Shown: in pieces, positions 8,992-19,109 of the stretch
Layout of the letters: the number at the start of each line of letters is the position of its first letter
Position numbering within the stretch: position 1 is the stretch's first letter
Program-made: the position numbers and the translations under genes
Notes under the pieces: generated by a model
What the model was told of the DNA's origin: nothing
Seen by the model: only the letters and a program-made list of their open reading frames with translations
The model's database searches: none
Source: Candidatus Yaniella excrementigallinarum
GTDB taxonomy: Bacteria; Actinomycetota; Actinomycetes; Actinomycetales; Micrococcaceae
DNA length: 64,000 nucleotides
Assembly (NCBI GenBank): GCA_019113675.1
Contig: DXHA01000097.1
Coordinates: 1-64,000, forward strand
Direction of reading: 5' to 3'

Positions 8992-11900
8992 GTGAGTTTC
9001 GGACAAGGACTCGGCGGCATCTTTGGTCGCCCGAATGATCCTCCCGGTGGCTCTGACGATTCCGGCGGGGGAGCCCGCGGAAATGATTCGTCGGGCAGCG
9101 GAGGTTCATCGCGTGATGGTAAGGGCAACAAAGGCGCAGGATCGCGCCGTCCAGGAGCGTTACTTCTTACACTGATTATTCTCGGTGTACTAGTCGCCCT
9201 CTTCGTGTTGTTCTCAATGGTTTACACCGAAGTGTTGTGGTTTAACCAGATCGGTTATCAGAGAGTATTCTGGACCGAATACAGCACTAAGGCGATACTA
9301 TTTATTGTTGCCGGTGCCGCCATGGGGGTCATCACCTGGCTGGCACTTCACCTGGCCTATAAATACCGGCCCCAAAATCTCGGCGGCCAATTACGGCGTA
9401 ACGTTGAGCAATACCAAAAACAGCTTGAACCTGTCCGCCGACTGGTTTTTATCGGTGCTCCAACTCTGATTGGTTTCTTTGCTGGTACCGCCGCCATGAA
9501 CGGCTGGGAACAGGTCCTGTTGTTCTTTAATCAGGTGCCGTACGGTAAGAATGATCCTGAGTTCGGCATGGACCTGACCTTCTATATGGCAACTTTGCCG
9601 TTCCTGAACACGCTGGTGTCATTCTTAGTTTCGATCGTGCTTGTGGCGGGTATTGCTGGGCTGATTGTCCACTATCTCTACGGTGGTATTCGTATCGAAG
9701 AAGGTGCGGGCATTACCGTGGAACGTTCCGCTCGCTTCCACATTTTGATCTTTGCAGCGGTATACATGCTCTTACAGGGCGGACGTTACTGGCTCAAACG
9801 CTACGGCACCTTACAAGATCAATCGGGTAAATGGGCCGGGGCGTTATACACTGACATAAACGCTGTCATCCCAACCTCAACCATCTTGGCCATCGCCGCG
9901 ATTTTGGTCATCGGATTGTTCGTTGCCACCATGATTAATGGTCGCTGGCGGCTGTCGATTATCGGCGTGGCTGGATTCTTAGTGGCAGCACTGGTCGCCG
10001 GTGCGATATATCCGTTTTTGATTCAGGAATACCGAGTATCACCAACGGAACAAACCATGGAATCCGACTATATTGAGCGAAACATCGAGTTCACTCGTGA
10101 AGGGTATGACGTCGCTGACGTCGAATATACCTCATACGCTGGTGAAACAGCTGCCGAACGTGGCGGGCTGGAAGACGACTCTGCGACCACCGCAAATGTT
10201 CGTCTGATGGACCCGAACCTGCTGAGCCAGACTTACGGACAGTTGGAACAGTTCCGCCCGTATTACTCGTTTCCTGATACTTTGCACGTGGACCGGTACG
10301 AGGTCGATGGCGAAGTTCGTGACACCGTGTTGGCGGCCCGTGAGGTCAATCCTCCCGGTGATGATGATTCTTGGGTGAACCAGCACGTTATTTATACTCA
10401 CGGTTACGGCATTGTTGCAGCGGATGCTTCCGAGGTAGGTGGCGGCGGCCGGCCGTCGTTCCTACTGTCGGGTATCCCCACCACAGGCGAATTGGCTTCT
10501 GAAGATGATTACGAACCACGTATCTATTTTGGTCGCAACAGCCCGGACTATTCTGTAGTAGGTAAAGAAGAAGGCGAAGCAGACCGCGAGCGTGACCGCC
10601 CACAGGAAGCCGGTTCAGAAGAAGACACTGCTTACACCTTCTCCGGGGATGGTGGACCATCCGTTGGCGGGCTATTCAACCAGCTTGCCTTCGCCATCAA
10701 ATTTGGTTCCACAGAGGTCCTGCTATCTCAGGATGTAAATACCAACTCGCAGATTCTATTTGACCGAGATCCTGTACAGCGCGTAGAAAAAGTTGCCCCG
10801 TATCTAGAAGTTGATACCAACACATATCCGGCCATTGTGGATGGTCGTGTTCAGTGGATTGTCGATGGCTACACAACCTCCGACTCGTTCCCGTATTCGG
10901 ACCAATCCCAGTTGGAATCGGCGACTGTTGACGCGTTGAATGTGGATCAAGACCTAACCTTGACCGGTCAGATTAACTACATACGCAACTCAGTTAAAGC
11001 CACCGTTGATGCCTATGATGGCACCGTTACGTTGTATGCGTGGGAACCAGATGACCCACTGCTGCAAGCCTGGATGGATGTTTACGACAACACGGTGGTT
11101 CCGTATTCTGAAATGTCTGCGGACTTGATGAGCCACGTACGGTACCCGGAAGACATGTTCAAGGTGCAACGTGAGAAATTAGCACGCTACCACGTCTCGG
11201 ATGCCAATGACTTCTACGAAAACAACGACGCATGGTCTATCCCAGATGACCCGACGGCGTCTGCTGAGGCCGATGTGAAATTGCCTCCGTACTACATGAC
11301 GATGAAGATGCCTGAACAGGATGAACCGGCATTCCAGCTAACGACTCCGTTTATCCCACAAGAACGTGAGGGTGTTGCACAACGTAACGTCTTATACGGG
11401 TTCTTGGGCGCAAACGGGGACGCAGGCACGGGTGAGGACGGCGAGAAAGCTGACACGTACGGCCAATTACAGATGCTTGAGTTGCCACGTCAGACGACAA
11501 CGCCGGGTCCTGGACAAGCCCAAAACAACTTCAACTCGGATGACACTGTCTCGCGCGAGTTGAACCTGCTGCGTCAGGGCGCCTCCGATGTGATTAATGG
11601 CAATATGATCACCTTGCCGGTTGCCAACGGTATTCTCTATGTCCAGCCGGTCTATGTCCGGTCGACAGGTGAAACTTCATATCCGGTGCTGCGCAAGGTC
11701 CTGGTGGCCTTTGGTGATGAGGTAGGATTCGCTGACACATTCTCCGAAGCGTTAGACCAGATATTTGAAGGTGAATCTGGCGCTGAGACTCCTGAGGAAC
11801 AGCAAGCTGAACAGCCTGCTGAAACTGATGGGGAAGAAGGCGAAGAACAGGCTGAACCGCCAATGTCTGATACGCCATCTGATCAGCTTGCCGAAGCCCT

Positions 11901-12090
11901 CAGTGACGCTCGCGACGCAATGAGTCGTTCCGAAGATGCCATGGCTGATGGCGACTGGGAAGCTTACGGCCAGGCACAGGCTGATCTGCAGGCAGCACTT
12001 GAGCGTGCGGTTGAGCTTGATGAAGGCGGAACGGAGCAGGATGGTGATGGTGACGCTGATAACAGTGACGCCGAAGGTGGCTCTGACTAG
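8992..12090 (+). CDS. UPF0182 family membrane protein
   Basis: 1032 aa with a Gly/Ser-rich N-terminus, seven-TM-like region, YFGRNSPDYSVVG and acidic C-terminus. GTG start. Confidence 0.92.
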   Translation: MSFGQGLGGIFGRPNDPPGGSDDSGGGARGNDSSGSGGSSRDGKGNKGAGSRRPGALLLTLIILGVLVALFVLFSMVYTEVLWFNQIGYQRVFWTEYSTKAILFIVAGAAMGVITWLALHLAYKYRPQNLGGQLRRNVEQYQKQLEPVRRLVFIGAPTLIGFFAGTAAMNGWEQVLLFFNQVPYGKNDPEFGMDLTFYMATLPFLNTLVSFLVSIVLVAGIAGLIVHYLYGGIRIEEGAGITVERSARFHILIFAAVYMLLQGGRYWLKRYGTLQDQSGKWAGALYTDINAVIPTSTILAIAAILVIGLFVATMINGRWRLSIIGVAGFLVAALVAGAIYPFLIQEYRVSPTEQTMESDYIERNIEFTREGYDVADVEYTSYAGETAAERGGLEDDSATTANVRLMDPNLLSQTYGQLEQFRPYYSFPDTLHVDRYEVDGEVRDTVLAAREVNPPGDDDSWVNQHVIYTHGYGIVAADASEVGGGGRPSFLLSGIPTTGELASEDDYEPRIYFGRNSPDYSVVGKEEGEADRERDRPQEAGSEEDTAYTFSGDGGPSVGGLFNQLAFAIKFGSTEVLLSQDVNTNSQILFDRDPVQRVEKVAPYLEVDTNTYPAIVDGRVQWIVDGYTTSDSFPYSDQSQLESATVDALNVDQDLTLTGQINYIRNSVKATVDAYDGTVTLYAWEPDDPLLQAWMDVYDNTVVPYSEMSADLMSHVRYPEDMFKVQREKLARYHVSDANDFYENNDAWSIPDDPTASAEADVKLPPYYMTMKMPEQDEPAFQLTTPFIPQEREGVAQRNVLYGFLGANGDAGTGEDGEKADTYGQLQMLELPRQTTTPGPGQAQNNFNSDDTVSRELNLLRQGASDVINGNMITLPVANGILYVQPVYVRSTGETSYPVLRKVLVAFGDEVGFADTFSEALDQIFEGESGAETPEEQQAEQPAETDGEEGEEQAEPPMSDTPSDQLAEALSDARDAMSRSEDAMADGDWEAYGQAQADLQAALERAVELDEGGTEQDGDGDADNSDAEGGSD

Positions 12091-12113
12091 GGGTGATGTA
12101 CTAGCCCGCGAGT

Positions 12114-12142
12114 TTGCATTCCATTTTCGCGGCGTGTACAGT
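12114..12142 (+). promoter_or_regulatory. Putative sigma70-type promoter of tRNA-fMet
   Basis: TTGCAT (12114-12119), 17-nt spacer, TACAGT (12137-12142), just upstream of the tRNA 5' end. Confidence 0.6.
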
Positions 12143-12154
12143 GGAAGTACACGC

Positions 12155-12228
12155 CGCGGGGTGGAGCAGTTCGGTAGCTCGTCGGGCTCATAACCCGAAG
12201 GCCGCAGGTTCAAATCCTGCCCCCGCAA
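12155..12228 (+). tRNA. Initiator tRNA-fMet (CAT anticodon)
   Basis: CGCGGGGTGGAGCAG...CTCGTCGGGCTCATAACCCGA...GCAGGTTCAAATCCTGCCCCCGCA. Has the C1:A72 mismatch and GGG/CCC anticodon-stem pairs of initiator tRNAs. CCA is not encoded. Confidence 0.96.
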
Positions 12229-12233
12229 CGAAA

Positions 12234-12263
12234 AGAAGGCCCCCGACTCAGTCGGGGGTCTTC
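12234..12263 (+). terminator. Hairpin terminator after tRNA-fMet
   Basis: GAAGGCCCCCGAC TCA GTCGGGGGTCTTC, a 13-bp stem with one G.T pair, six nt after the tRNA. Confidence 0.7.
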
Positions 12264-12443
12264 GCTGTGTCACGACAGAATCAATGCTGGATTGTGCGCT
12301 CAATTATGCTGAGCTTTATTTGCATTGCGATGCCAGCTCGACGCTATCCCATAGCGTTTGCGTCTCCTGGGTGTTCTTCTAAGCCATACCCCACTGGCAC
12401 TGCGCTTACTTAGCCGTGGGCTTTTAAATACTGGATAGCAACG

Positions 12444-12596
12444 CTAAGGGGCCCGTTGACCTATTGCGTGGATGATCCACATAATAATGGAAATCACTGC
12501 CACGGCAGTTCCTAACCAAATAAGGAATTTAGCTGCTGAAATAAAAATCCCCAGCAGAATCATACCGATACCAATAAGAATGAAGATAAGCCACAT
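12444..12596 (-). CDS. 50-aa small hydrophobic membrane protein (absent from supplied ORF track)
   Basis: Reverse-strand translation MWLIFILIGIGMILLGIFISAAKFLIWLGTAVAVISIIMWIIHAIGQRAP*, preceded by GGAAGGAGCC. Two predicted TM segments. Confidence 0.7.
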   Translation of the reverse strand: MWLIFILIGIGMILLGIFISAAKFLIWLGTAVAVISIIMWIIHAIGQRAP

Positions 12597-13163
12597 AATA
12601 GGCTCCTTCCTAATGATATTTGTTAGGAATGAAACCGATCCTACGTGAGTGCAATAGAGAACGGAAGTAGTTGTATCAACCTACTGGCCTGGTTTTTTGA
12701 ACAAGGTCTTAGACGCTTCTTATTTGTCCGTGGCCATGGGTTTTTGGGTCTAACGATATCGCCTTGCCAAAATTCCGTTGAGATTCATCTATAGCGTGCC
12801 ATCGTATTGGCGGCCAGCTGAGATTGCTTACCAGCGACACGCTATGCTGAGCCCGTTCTAGTGTTCAACAGTCGCCAAGGTTACTTGCCAGGCAGGTGTG
12901 GCCGCTTATGTCCTGTTGACTGCCTCAGGGAGACTGACGCTGCGGTTCACAGGCAGGCAGCACTATGGTATTTTGCACATTCCATTTGTAGTGTGAATGC
13001 AAACATCACAAGGTGGAGCTGCTCTCGCATAAGGAGCCTTTTGTAAGAACCTAACTACCTCGGCAGTCCCAGAAATATCTTTTAGCTTGGATCTTCAGGC
13101 TTCCCAATTCAAGAGTACGCAAAACAATATGACGCTCAGGCAAATCAGAACGTATCGGGGTAT

Positions 13164-14882
13164 ATGCCGCACATGACTACTTACGAATATACGCAAGATG
13201 AGCGTCAGACACCGGCGCAACCGCAAGTGGTACCAAGGTCGAAAGGTCGGATCGTCGTCAACTGGTTGACGACGACTGACCATAAGACCATCGGGTATTT
13301 ATACCTCATTACATCTTTTACATTCTTCGGCCTAGCTGGTGTGATGGCGCTACTTATCCGGGCTGAATTATTCTCACCCGGCATGCAAATATTACAAACC
13401 AAAGAACAGTTCAACCAGCTGTTTACCATGCACGGCACGATGATGTTGCTGATGTTTGCGACGCCGTTATTTATTGGCTTCGCTAACGTGATTGTTCCTC
13501 TGCAAGTTGGTGCCCCGGATGTCGCCCTTCCGCGACTCAATGCGTTGTCGTATTGGTTTTTCCTGTTTGGCTCACTAATTGCCATGTCCGGATTTCTAAC
13601 ACCTCAGGGTGCGGCATCGTTTGGCTGGTTTGGGTACACACCGTTATCAAATGCAGCGCACTCACCTGGTATCGGTGGAGATCTGTGGGTATTTGGATTG
13701 GGCTTGCAAGGATTCGGGACGATTCTTGGCGGCGTCAATATCATCACCACAATCATCGCCTTGCGGGCACCCGGTGTGACCATGTGGCGGATGCCTATTT
13801 TCACTTGGAACTCCTTGATCACGGCTATTATGATCTTAATGGCGTTCCCACCTCTGGCTTCAGCGCTGTTCGCATTGGGACTTGACCGTCGTTTCGGAGG
13901 TCATATTTATGACCCAGAAAACGGCGGTGCCATACTTTGGCAGCATTTATTCTGGTTCTTTGGCCATCCTGAGGTATATATTATTGCGCTGCCATTTTTT
14001 GGGATCGTTTCAGAAATCTTCCCTGTCTTCTCACGCAAACCTATTTTCGGATATAAATCATTTGTATTTGCTACTGCTACAATAGCGGCGCTGTCGATGA
14101 CCGTTTGGGCGCATCACATGTACGCCACCGGATCAGTGCTATTGCCGTTTTTCTCCTTGATGACGATGCTGATAGCTGTCCCAACCGGTGTAAAGTTCGT
14201 CAATTGGATCGGAACGATGTGGCGGGGTTCGGTCACTTTCGAAACACCTATGTTATGGAGTCTAGGTTTCCTCGTTACCTTCCTCTTTGGTGGGTTAACC
14301 GGAATCATCCTATCTGCGCCTCCGTTAGATTTTCACGTAACTGATACCTATTTCGTGGTTGCCCATTTCCACTACGTTGTGTTTGGCACGGTGGTGTTTG
14401 CTATGTTTGGTGGATTCTATTTTTGGTGGCCGAAATTTACGGGCAAGATGCTCAACGAAAGCTGGGGCAAGGTTCAGTTTTGGATGCTATTTCTTGGGTT
14501 TCATGGAACCTTCCTCATACAGCACTGGTTGGGTGTCATGGGTATGCCACGGCGGTATGCCGACTACATGGTTGAAGATGGATTCACTGCCATGAACCAG
14601 TTTTCTACGATTTCAGCCATGCTGCTAGGGGCCTCCACGATTGTTTTCTTATGGAACGTGTACTACACATCCCGATACGGCAAGAAAATCACGGTCGACG
14701 ATCCATGGGGCTTCGGTGGTTCGCTTGAATGGGCTACCTCGTGTCCACCGCCAGGCCACAACTTTCGTGCACTGCCGCGAATCCGTTCTGAACGACCAGC
14801 ATTGGATCTTCACCACCCAGAGCTGCTCCCGCTAGAACGCCGAAAGAAGGTCGCTACCAAGCCCCGTACCCAACAGCGATAA
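13164..14882 (+). CDS. ctaD: Cytochrome c oxidase subunit I
   Basis: [65 protein letters not shown] and [16 protein letters not shown]. Confidence 0.96.
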   Translation: MPHMTTYEYTQDERQTPAQPQVVPRSKGRIVVNWLTTTDHKTIGYLYLITSFTFFGLAGVMALLIRAELFSPGMQILQTKEQFNQLFTMHGTMMLLMFATPLFIGFANVIVPLQVGAPDVALPRLNALSYWFFLFGSLIAMSGFLTPQGAASFGWFGYTPLSNAAHSPGIGGDLWVFGLGLQGFGTILGGVNIITTIIALRAPGVTMWRMPIFTWNSLITAIMILMAFPPLASALFALGLDRRFGGHIYDPENGGAILWQHLFWFFGHPEVYIIALPFFGIVSEIFPVFSRKPIFGYKSFVFATATIAALSMTVWAHHMYATGSVLLPFFSLMTMLIAVPTGVKFVNWIGTMWRGSVTFETPMLWSLGFLVTFLFGGLTGIILSAPPLDFHVTDTYFVVAHFHYVVFGTVVFAMFGGFYFWWPKFTGKMLNESWGKVQFWMLFLGFHGTFLIQHWLGVMGMPRRYADYMVEDGFTAMNQFSTISAMLLGASTIVFLWNVYYTSRYGKKITVDDPWGFGGSLEWATSCPPPGHNFRALPRIRSERPALDLHHPELLPLERRKKVATKPRTQQR

Positions 14883-15114
14883 TCAGCAAACCTGGGCAAG
14901 GGTGCTTGAGGTGGTTATTTTGCGCAACACGGTACTTTTTCTTTTCCCTACAGGCTCTGAGGCGTAACGTCGAGAAAAGTCTTCCAATTGATCAGCTACA
15001 ACTGGGGACTGACATGCAGCCATTCGTAGGGAAATGATCAGCAGGTATCAGGATTCTTTTGTGGTTTCGTCCAGCAAGCTGTACGAAAATGGTCCTGACA
15101 GGAAAGGACACAAC

Positions 15115-16443
15115 ATGAGCGACACCTGGCCGGATAAGGATAAATCAGCCGAAGATCCATCGGCGCCACGCAATGTGGGCGAACACGCGCCCGATGAACA
15201 GCCAACGCAAACTATGTGGCAGGGCCCGCCGCCACCGCCGTCGTCAACATCTTCTCAGCCATGGTATGGGCAACCTGCACCCGCATCTGGGAAGAAGAAA
15301 ACGAAACGATTCGGATGGCCAGTTTTCATTACTGCAGTGGCGGTTGCCGCGGTATTAGGTGGTGGCGTTGGCGGTGTCGCTGCTGATTATATAAGTTCAT
15401 CGAATTTAGCAGCCAGCAACGAAGCACAGCAATCACCGCAACTAAATCGTACCGATAATGTCACTCCTACTACCGAGGCTGCTGCCGTCGCCTCGCCATC
15501 AGTGGTTACCTTATCTGTCGGTGGCGAGCAAGCAGAAGGCTCAGGGTCCGGGGTAATCCTCGATGAGGACGGACATATTTTAACCAATAGCCACGTGGTC
15601 ACCCTAGGTGGTCAGGCCGCAGCCGCTAATATCAAAGTCCAAACTTCCGATGGCCAAGTACATGATGCTGAAGTTGTAGGTACAGATCCGATGTCAGATC
15701 TTGCCGTAGTGAAAATTGATGCGGAGGAACTGACTCCCATTGAGATGGGCTCCGCCGAAGAGCTAAATGTTGGAGATCAAGCCGTTGCTATCGGTGCGCC
15801 ATTGGGCTTGGATGGCACGGTGACAGAGGGCATTATCTCGACTTTGGATCGGACCATTTCGGTTGCTTCCTCGGCGGTTCCTGAAGAACCTGAGGCGCCA
15901 AATCAGGAGAGCCCTTTTGAATTCGGGCTACCGGAAGATCAAGAAACCCAAAGTGAACAAGGACAGGTTCACCTGAATGTGATGCAAACTGACGCAGCGA
16001 TTAACCCGGGCAACTCGGGTGGCGCACTGGTAGATCATGATGGGCGATTGATTGGCATTAATGTCGCGATTGCCACCCGTTCTGAGGGCAATGTGGGTCT
16101 TGGCTTCTCGATCCCGGTGGATTATGCCAAACGGGTGGCTCAGGAGCTGATTGAAGACGGTGAGGTCTCCCACGGAATGCTCGGGGTTACCATCATGCCA
16201 ACCAGCGATGACACGATTTCTTCGGGGGCACGTGTAGTAGAGGTTGTGGATGATGGTCCTGCAACCGATGCGGATCTAGAACCAGACGACATCATTACCG
16301 CTGTAGATGGCAAAACTGTGACTGATCCTGGCAGTCTTTCGGCAACGGTACGAGAATATCCGGCCGGTTCCGATATAGAGCTCACAGTTGTTCGGGACGG
16401 TGACGAGTTCACTGAAACGCTTGAATTAGGTGGCACAGACTAG
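15115..16443 (+). CDS. HtrA/DegP-like trypsin-like serine protease with PDZ domain
   Basis: N-terminal TM, GSGVILDEDGHILTNSHVV, DLAVVKID, TDAAINPGNSGGALVD and a C-terminal PDZ. GGAAAGGA precedes ATG 15115. Confidence 0.93.
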   Translation: MSDTWPDKDKSAEDPSAPRNVGEHAPDEQPTQTMWQGPPPPPSSTSSQPWYGQPAPASGKKKTKRFGWPVFITAVAVAAVLGGGVGGVAADYISSSNLAASNEAQQSPQLNRTDNVTPTTEAAAVASPSVVTLSVGGEQAEGSGSGVILDEDGHILTNSHVVTLGGQAAAANIKVQTSDGQVHDAEVVGTDPMSDLAVVKIDAEELTPIEMGSAEELNVGDQAVAIGAPLGLDGTVTEGIISTLDRTISVASSAVPEEPEAPNQESPFEFGLPEDQETQSEQGQVHLNVMQTDAAINPGNSGGALVDHDGRLIGINVAIATRSEGNVGLGFSIPVDYAKRVAQELIEDGEVSHGMLGVTIMPTSDDTISSGARVVEVVDDGPATDADLEPDDIITAVDGKTVTDPGSLSATVREYPAGSDIELTVVRDGDEFTETLELGGTD

Positions 16444-16458
16444 CATTACACTAGGGGC

Positions 16459-17205
16459 ATGCAAAATATTAGTGACCTGGTTGATGGGTCAAAAATTGCT
16501 CGTGCCTTAGTCATAGCTGCCCACCCTGACGATATCGATTTCGGTGCGGCTGCTACCGTTGCCGCCCTCACTGATGCCGGGGTGGATGTGACTTACTGTT
16601 TGGTTACATCGGGCGACGCCGGTGGTTTTGAGCTGGATCATTCACGCGAGGCAATGGTGGCTCGGCGCGAACGCGAACAGCGCGATGCCGCGGCTGTAGT
16701 AGGTGTTAGTGATGTCAGGTACCTAAAGTATTTAGACGGCTATGTCGAACCCAGCCATGAGCTTATCAGCGATCTGGTGGGACTGATGCGCCAGATACAA
16801 CCTGATGTGGTAATCACACAGCATCCGCAACGTAATTGGGAACGATTGCAGTCTTCCCACCCTGATCACCTGGCAGTGGGGGAGGCGACAGTTCGTGCTG
16901 TATATCCGGCAGTAGAAAACCCATTTGCTTATCCTGCACTGAAGCATTTACCGGCGTTTCGGATTCACCAGGTGTGGATGATGGCGGCTCCGGCAGAGTT
17001 AGTCAATCTGCGCATTGACGTTACCGACTACGTGGAAGATAAGCTTGGTGCGCTGCATAAGCACTTTTCACAGCACCCAGATCCGACAGCGATGGATGAA
17101 AGAGTTCGAAGTGCGCTTGCCGCAAATCATCCAGACGAGGGGCGTGGGGCGGAAGTATTCCACCAGGTCTCTGTCAACGACCTGACAACGTTTGCTGGTT
17201 TTTAG
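16459..17205 (+). CDS. PIG-L family (LmbE/MshB-like) deacetylase
   Basis: AAHPDDIDFGAAATVAALTDAGVDVTYCLVTSGDAGG and HPDHLAVGEA. Confidence 0.93.
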   Translation: MQNISDLVDGSKIARALVIAAHPDDIDFGAAATVAALTDAGVDVTYCLVTSGDAGGFELDHSREAMVARREREQRDAAAVVGVSDVRYLKYLDGYVEPSHELISDLVGLMRQIQPDVVITQHPQRNWERLQSSHPDHLAVGEATVRAVYPAVENPFAYPALKHLPAFRIHQVWMMAAPAELVNLRIDVTDYVEDKLGALHKHFSQHPDPTAMDERVRSALAANHPDEGRGAEVFHQVSVNDLTTFAGF

Positions 17206-18584
17206 TCGTGAAGCGGCATCTCAACCAGTGCGGTGCCCGAAGGCGTTTCCGACCCGGTTTGCGGTTCCACGGTAACCCACAGTAACTCGTATGCGTTGAC
17301 GCCGCGGAACTGGACTTCGTCATTTTCCAGTTCTTCGGCCGTGTAGGTGTCAACAGAAACCACTGAGCCACCCGGTTCTTCAAAGAGCCACACTTGGTAG
17401 CGTTCATTTTCGGCTAGTTCCGGTACACCGTCACTAAATGTCAGGTAGGCGACATCTTCGGCCTCGGAAATATGTCCGGTAACCGTGCTATCGTCCATTT
17501 CGGCTTCAGTGGTGACGGTGTCGTCAGCGTCATCCACGGTACTGCGGATTCGCTGGTCTCCTGTATTCAAAAAGATAATAGCGACAATGACGGCAACCAC
17601 GAGAAAGACACCGATGAGAATAAACATCGTGCGGCTGCGCCGTTGTTGTTCTGGGTCTTCTTCAACCTCGTAGTCTTCTACGCCTTCAATAAATCCAATG
17701 CCCACATTTTGTTCTGGAAGCTGGTCTAATACGGCGTCTAGCAGGTGAGCCGGTGGATGGGCTGATACGCGACGAAACGCCCAGGTGAGCATCCGCTGGA
17801 ACAGGGCTTGACGGGCTCGTAGTTGTGCAGCGACGTCGCGGTCTTGCCGGTTGATCCAAGCTTCCACGGCTACCGCATCGTCATCATCTAGAGCCTGTAG
17901 TGCATTCAGGGTAGCTAGCTCTGCGCCCAAACCAACCTGTAGATCGGTTTCGATGTCATCGGAGAACGCTGCGGTTTGACCGCCAGTTGAAGATAATGAA
18001 CCGGTAACGTGGGTGGTCAATAACGGGTCGTTTTCCGGACTAGCACCGCCGGAAATTTCCGAGAGATAATGCCGAGTCAACCGGATAGTGGCATCACGCA
18101 GTCGTGATTTCAGCACCGGTAGTGCCACTTCGAGTTCTTCGGCGACCTCATCCACGGTGCGGCCACCCAACCACACGGTGGTTAAAGCTAAAGCTTGAGC
18201 GTCGGTTAACGGCTGCAGTTCAGTGAGCCGTTCAGCGATAGCTTGCATGCGGGAAACGGTTGCCACGTCTTGAGCTTCGGGACGCTGGTAACGACCTGTT
18301 TGCTGGGCAATAGAATTGATCCAGGCCACCACGGTGCGGTCACGGGCTATCTCATCGGCATGATCCACGTTGAAATCAAACGTGAAATGCGGAGCCTGGC
18401 GCCACAGCGAGGTATAGGCATCCGTGGTCGCTTGTAGCGCATCGTGTTCGATGGGAAAAAGCGCGGTAAGCATGCCAAATACTTGCGGCGAAGTGACATC
18501 ATAGAGTGCCGCGAAGGCAGCGGTGTCATTATCGCCGGTTAACTTTAACAGCTGGGCTGGACCCGGAGTTTGTGTTTCCATCAC
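17202..18584 (-). CDS. Fusion protein: N-terminal ECF (SigK-like) sigma module plus C-terminal RskA-like transmembrane anti-sigma module
   Basis: N-terminus AFAALYDVTSPQVFGMLTALF and LTDAQALALTTVWLGGRTVDEVAEELEVALPVLKSRLRDATIRLTRHY (sigma2/sigma4-like). One TM (FILIGVFLVVAVIVAIIFL), then YQVWLFEEPGGSVVSVDTY...ELLWVTVEPQTGSETPSGTALV (RskA-like). Confidence 0.8.
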   Translation of the reverse strand: MMETQTPGPAQLLKLTGDNDTAAFAALYDVTSPQVFGMLTALFPIEHDALQATTDAYTSLWRQAPHFTFDFNVDHADEIARDRTVVAWINSIAQQTGRYQRPEAQDVATVSRMQAIAERLTELQPLTDAQALALTTVWLGGRTVDEVAEELEVALPVLKSRLRDATIRLTRHYLSEISGGASPENDPLLTTHVTGSLSSTGGQTAAFSDDIETDLQVGLGAELATLNALQALDDDDAVAVEAWINRQDRDVAAQLRARQALFQRMLTWAFRRVSAHPPAHLLDAVLDQLPEQNVGIGFIEGVEDYEVEEDPEQQRRSRTMFILIGVFLVVAVIVAIIFLNTGDQRIRSTVDDADDTVTTEAEMDDSTVTGHISEAEDVAYLTFSDGVPELAENERYQVWLFEEPGGSVVSVDTYTAEELENDEVQFRGVNAYELLWVTVEPQTGSETPSGTALVEMPLHD

Positions 18585-18638
18585 TGCTAGCTTAGGACCA
18601 CTTCACGCCCCGAGCACTCCGGCACGCCCTAGCATTGG

Positions 18639-19109
18639 CTAACAGTCTGAAAATTCATGTTGCCGCCAGGCCTCATAGAGCACGATGGAGGCGGTGTTTG
18701 CCAAATTCAGTGAGCGACGACCTGATTGCATGGGTAAATAGACCGTTTCGGTGATGGCTTCGTCGGTAAGGACGGTCTGTGGTAACCCCACGGATTCCTT
18801 GCCAAAGACCAGGACATCACCGGGCTGATAGGCGATGGTGTCGTAGCGTAGTCGGCCGTGGCCGGTGAAGGCGAATACCCGGGTAGGCTGTAGCGCTTGC
18901 CAGGCAGCGGCCAAATTCCGGTGAACAGCCACTACCGCTAAATCATGGTAGTCCAGACCGGCACGGCGCAGATGTGCATCGTGGAAATTGAAGCCCAGCG
19001 GTTCTACCAGGTGCAATTCGGCGCCTGTAACAGCCGCTAAGCGTATAGCGTTGCCGGTGTTTCCGGGGATTTCGGGTTCGTGAAATAAGATACGAAATGG
19101 TGGGTTCAT
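18639..19109 (-). CDS. trmL: tRNA (cytidine/uridine-34-2'-O)-methyltransferase TrmL-like
   Basis: FRILFHEPEIPGNTGNAIRLAAVTGAELHLVEPLGF, VLVFGKESVGLP and RSLNLANTASIVLYEAWRQ. Confidence 0.93.
   Translation of the reverse strand: MNPPFRILFHEPEIPGNTGNAIRLAAVTGAELHLVEPLGFNFHDAHLRRAGLDYHDLAVVAVHRNLAAAWQALQPTRVFAFTGHGRLRYDTIAYQPGDVLVFGKESVGLPQTVLTDEAITETVYLPMQSGRRSLNLANTASIVLYEAWRQHEFSDC

Noticed and set aside
11752-12303. 183-aa - strand ORF spanning the UPF0182 3' end and tRNA-fMet
   Set aside because: Antisense to a clear CDS and reads through a tRNA and terminator.
12990-13012. TGTGA-N9-TCACA palindrome resembling a CRP/GlxR site upstream of ctaD
   Set aside because: Spacing is 9 nt rather than the canonical 6, so it does not fit the GlxR/CRP consensus.
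12861-13046. 61-aa + strand ORF upstream of ctaD
   Set aside because: No ribosome site, Cys/Arg-rich composition, no domain; likely random.
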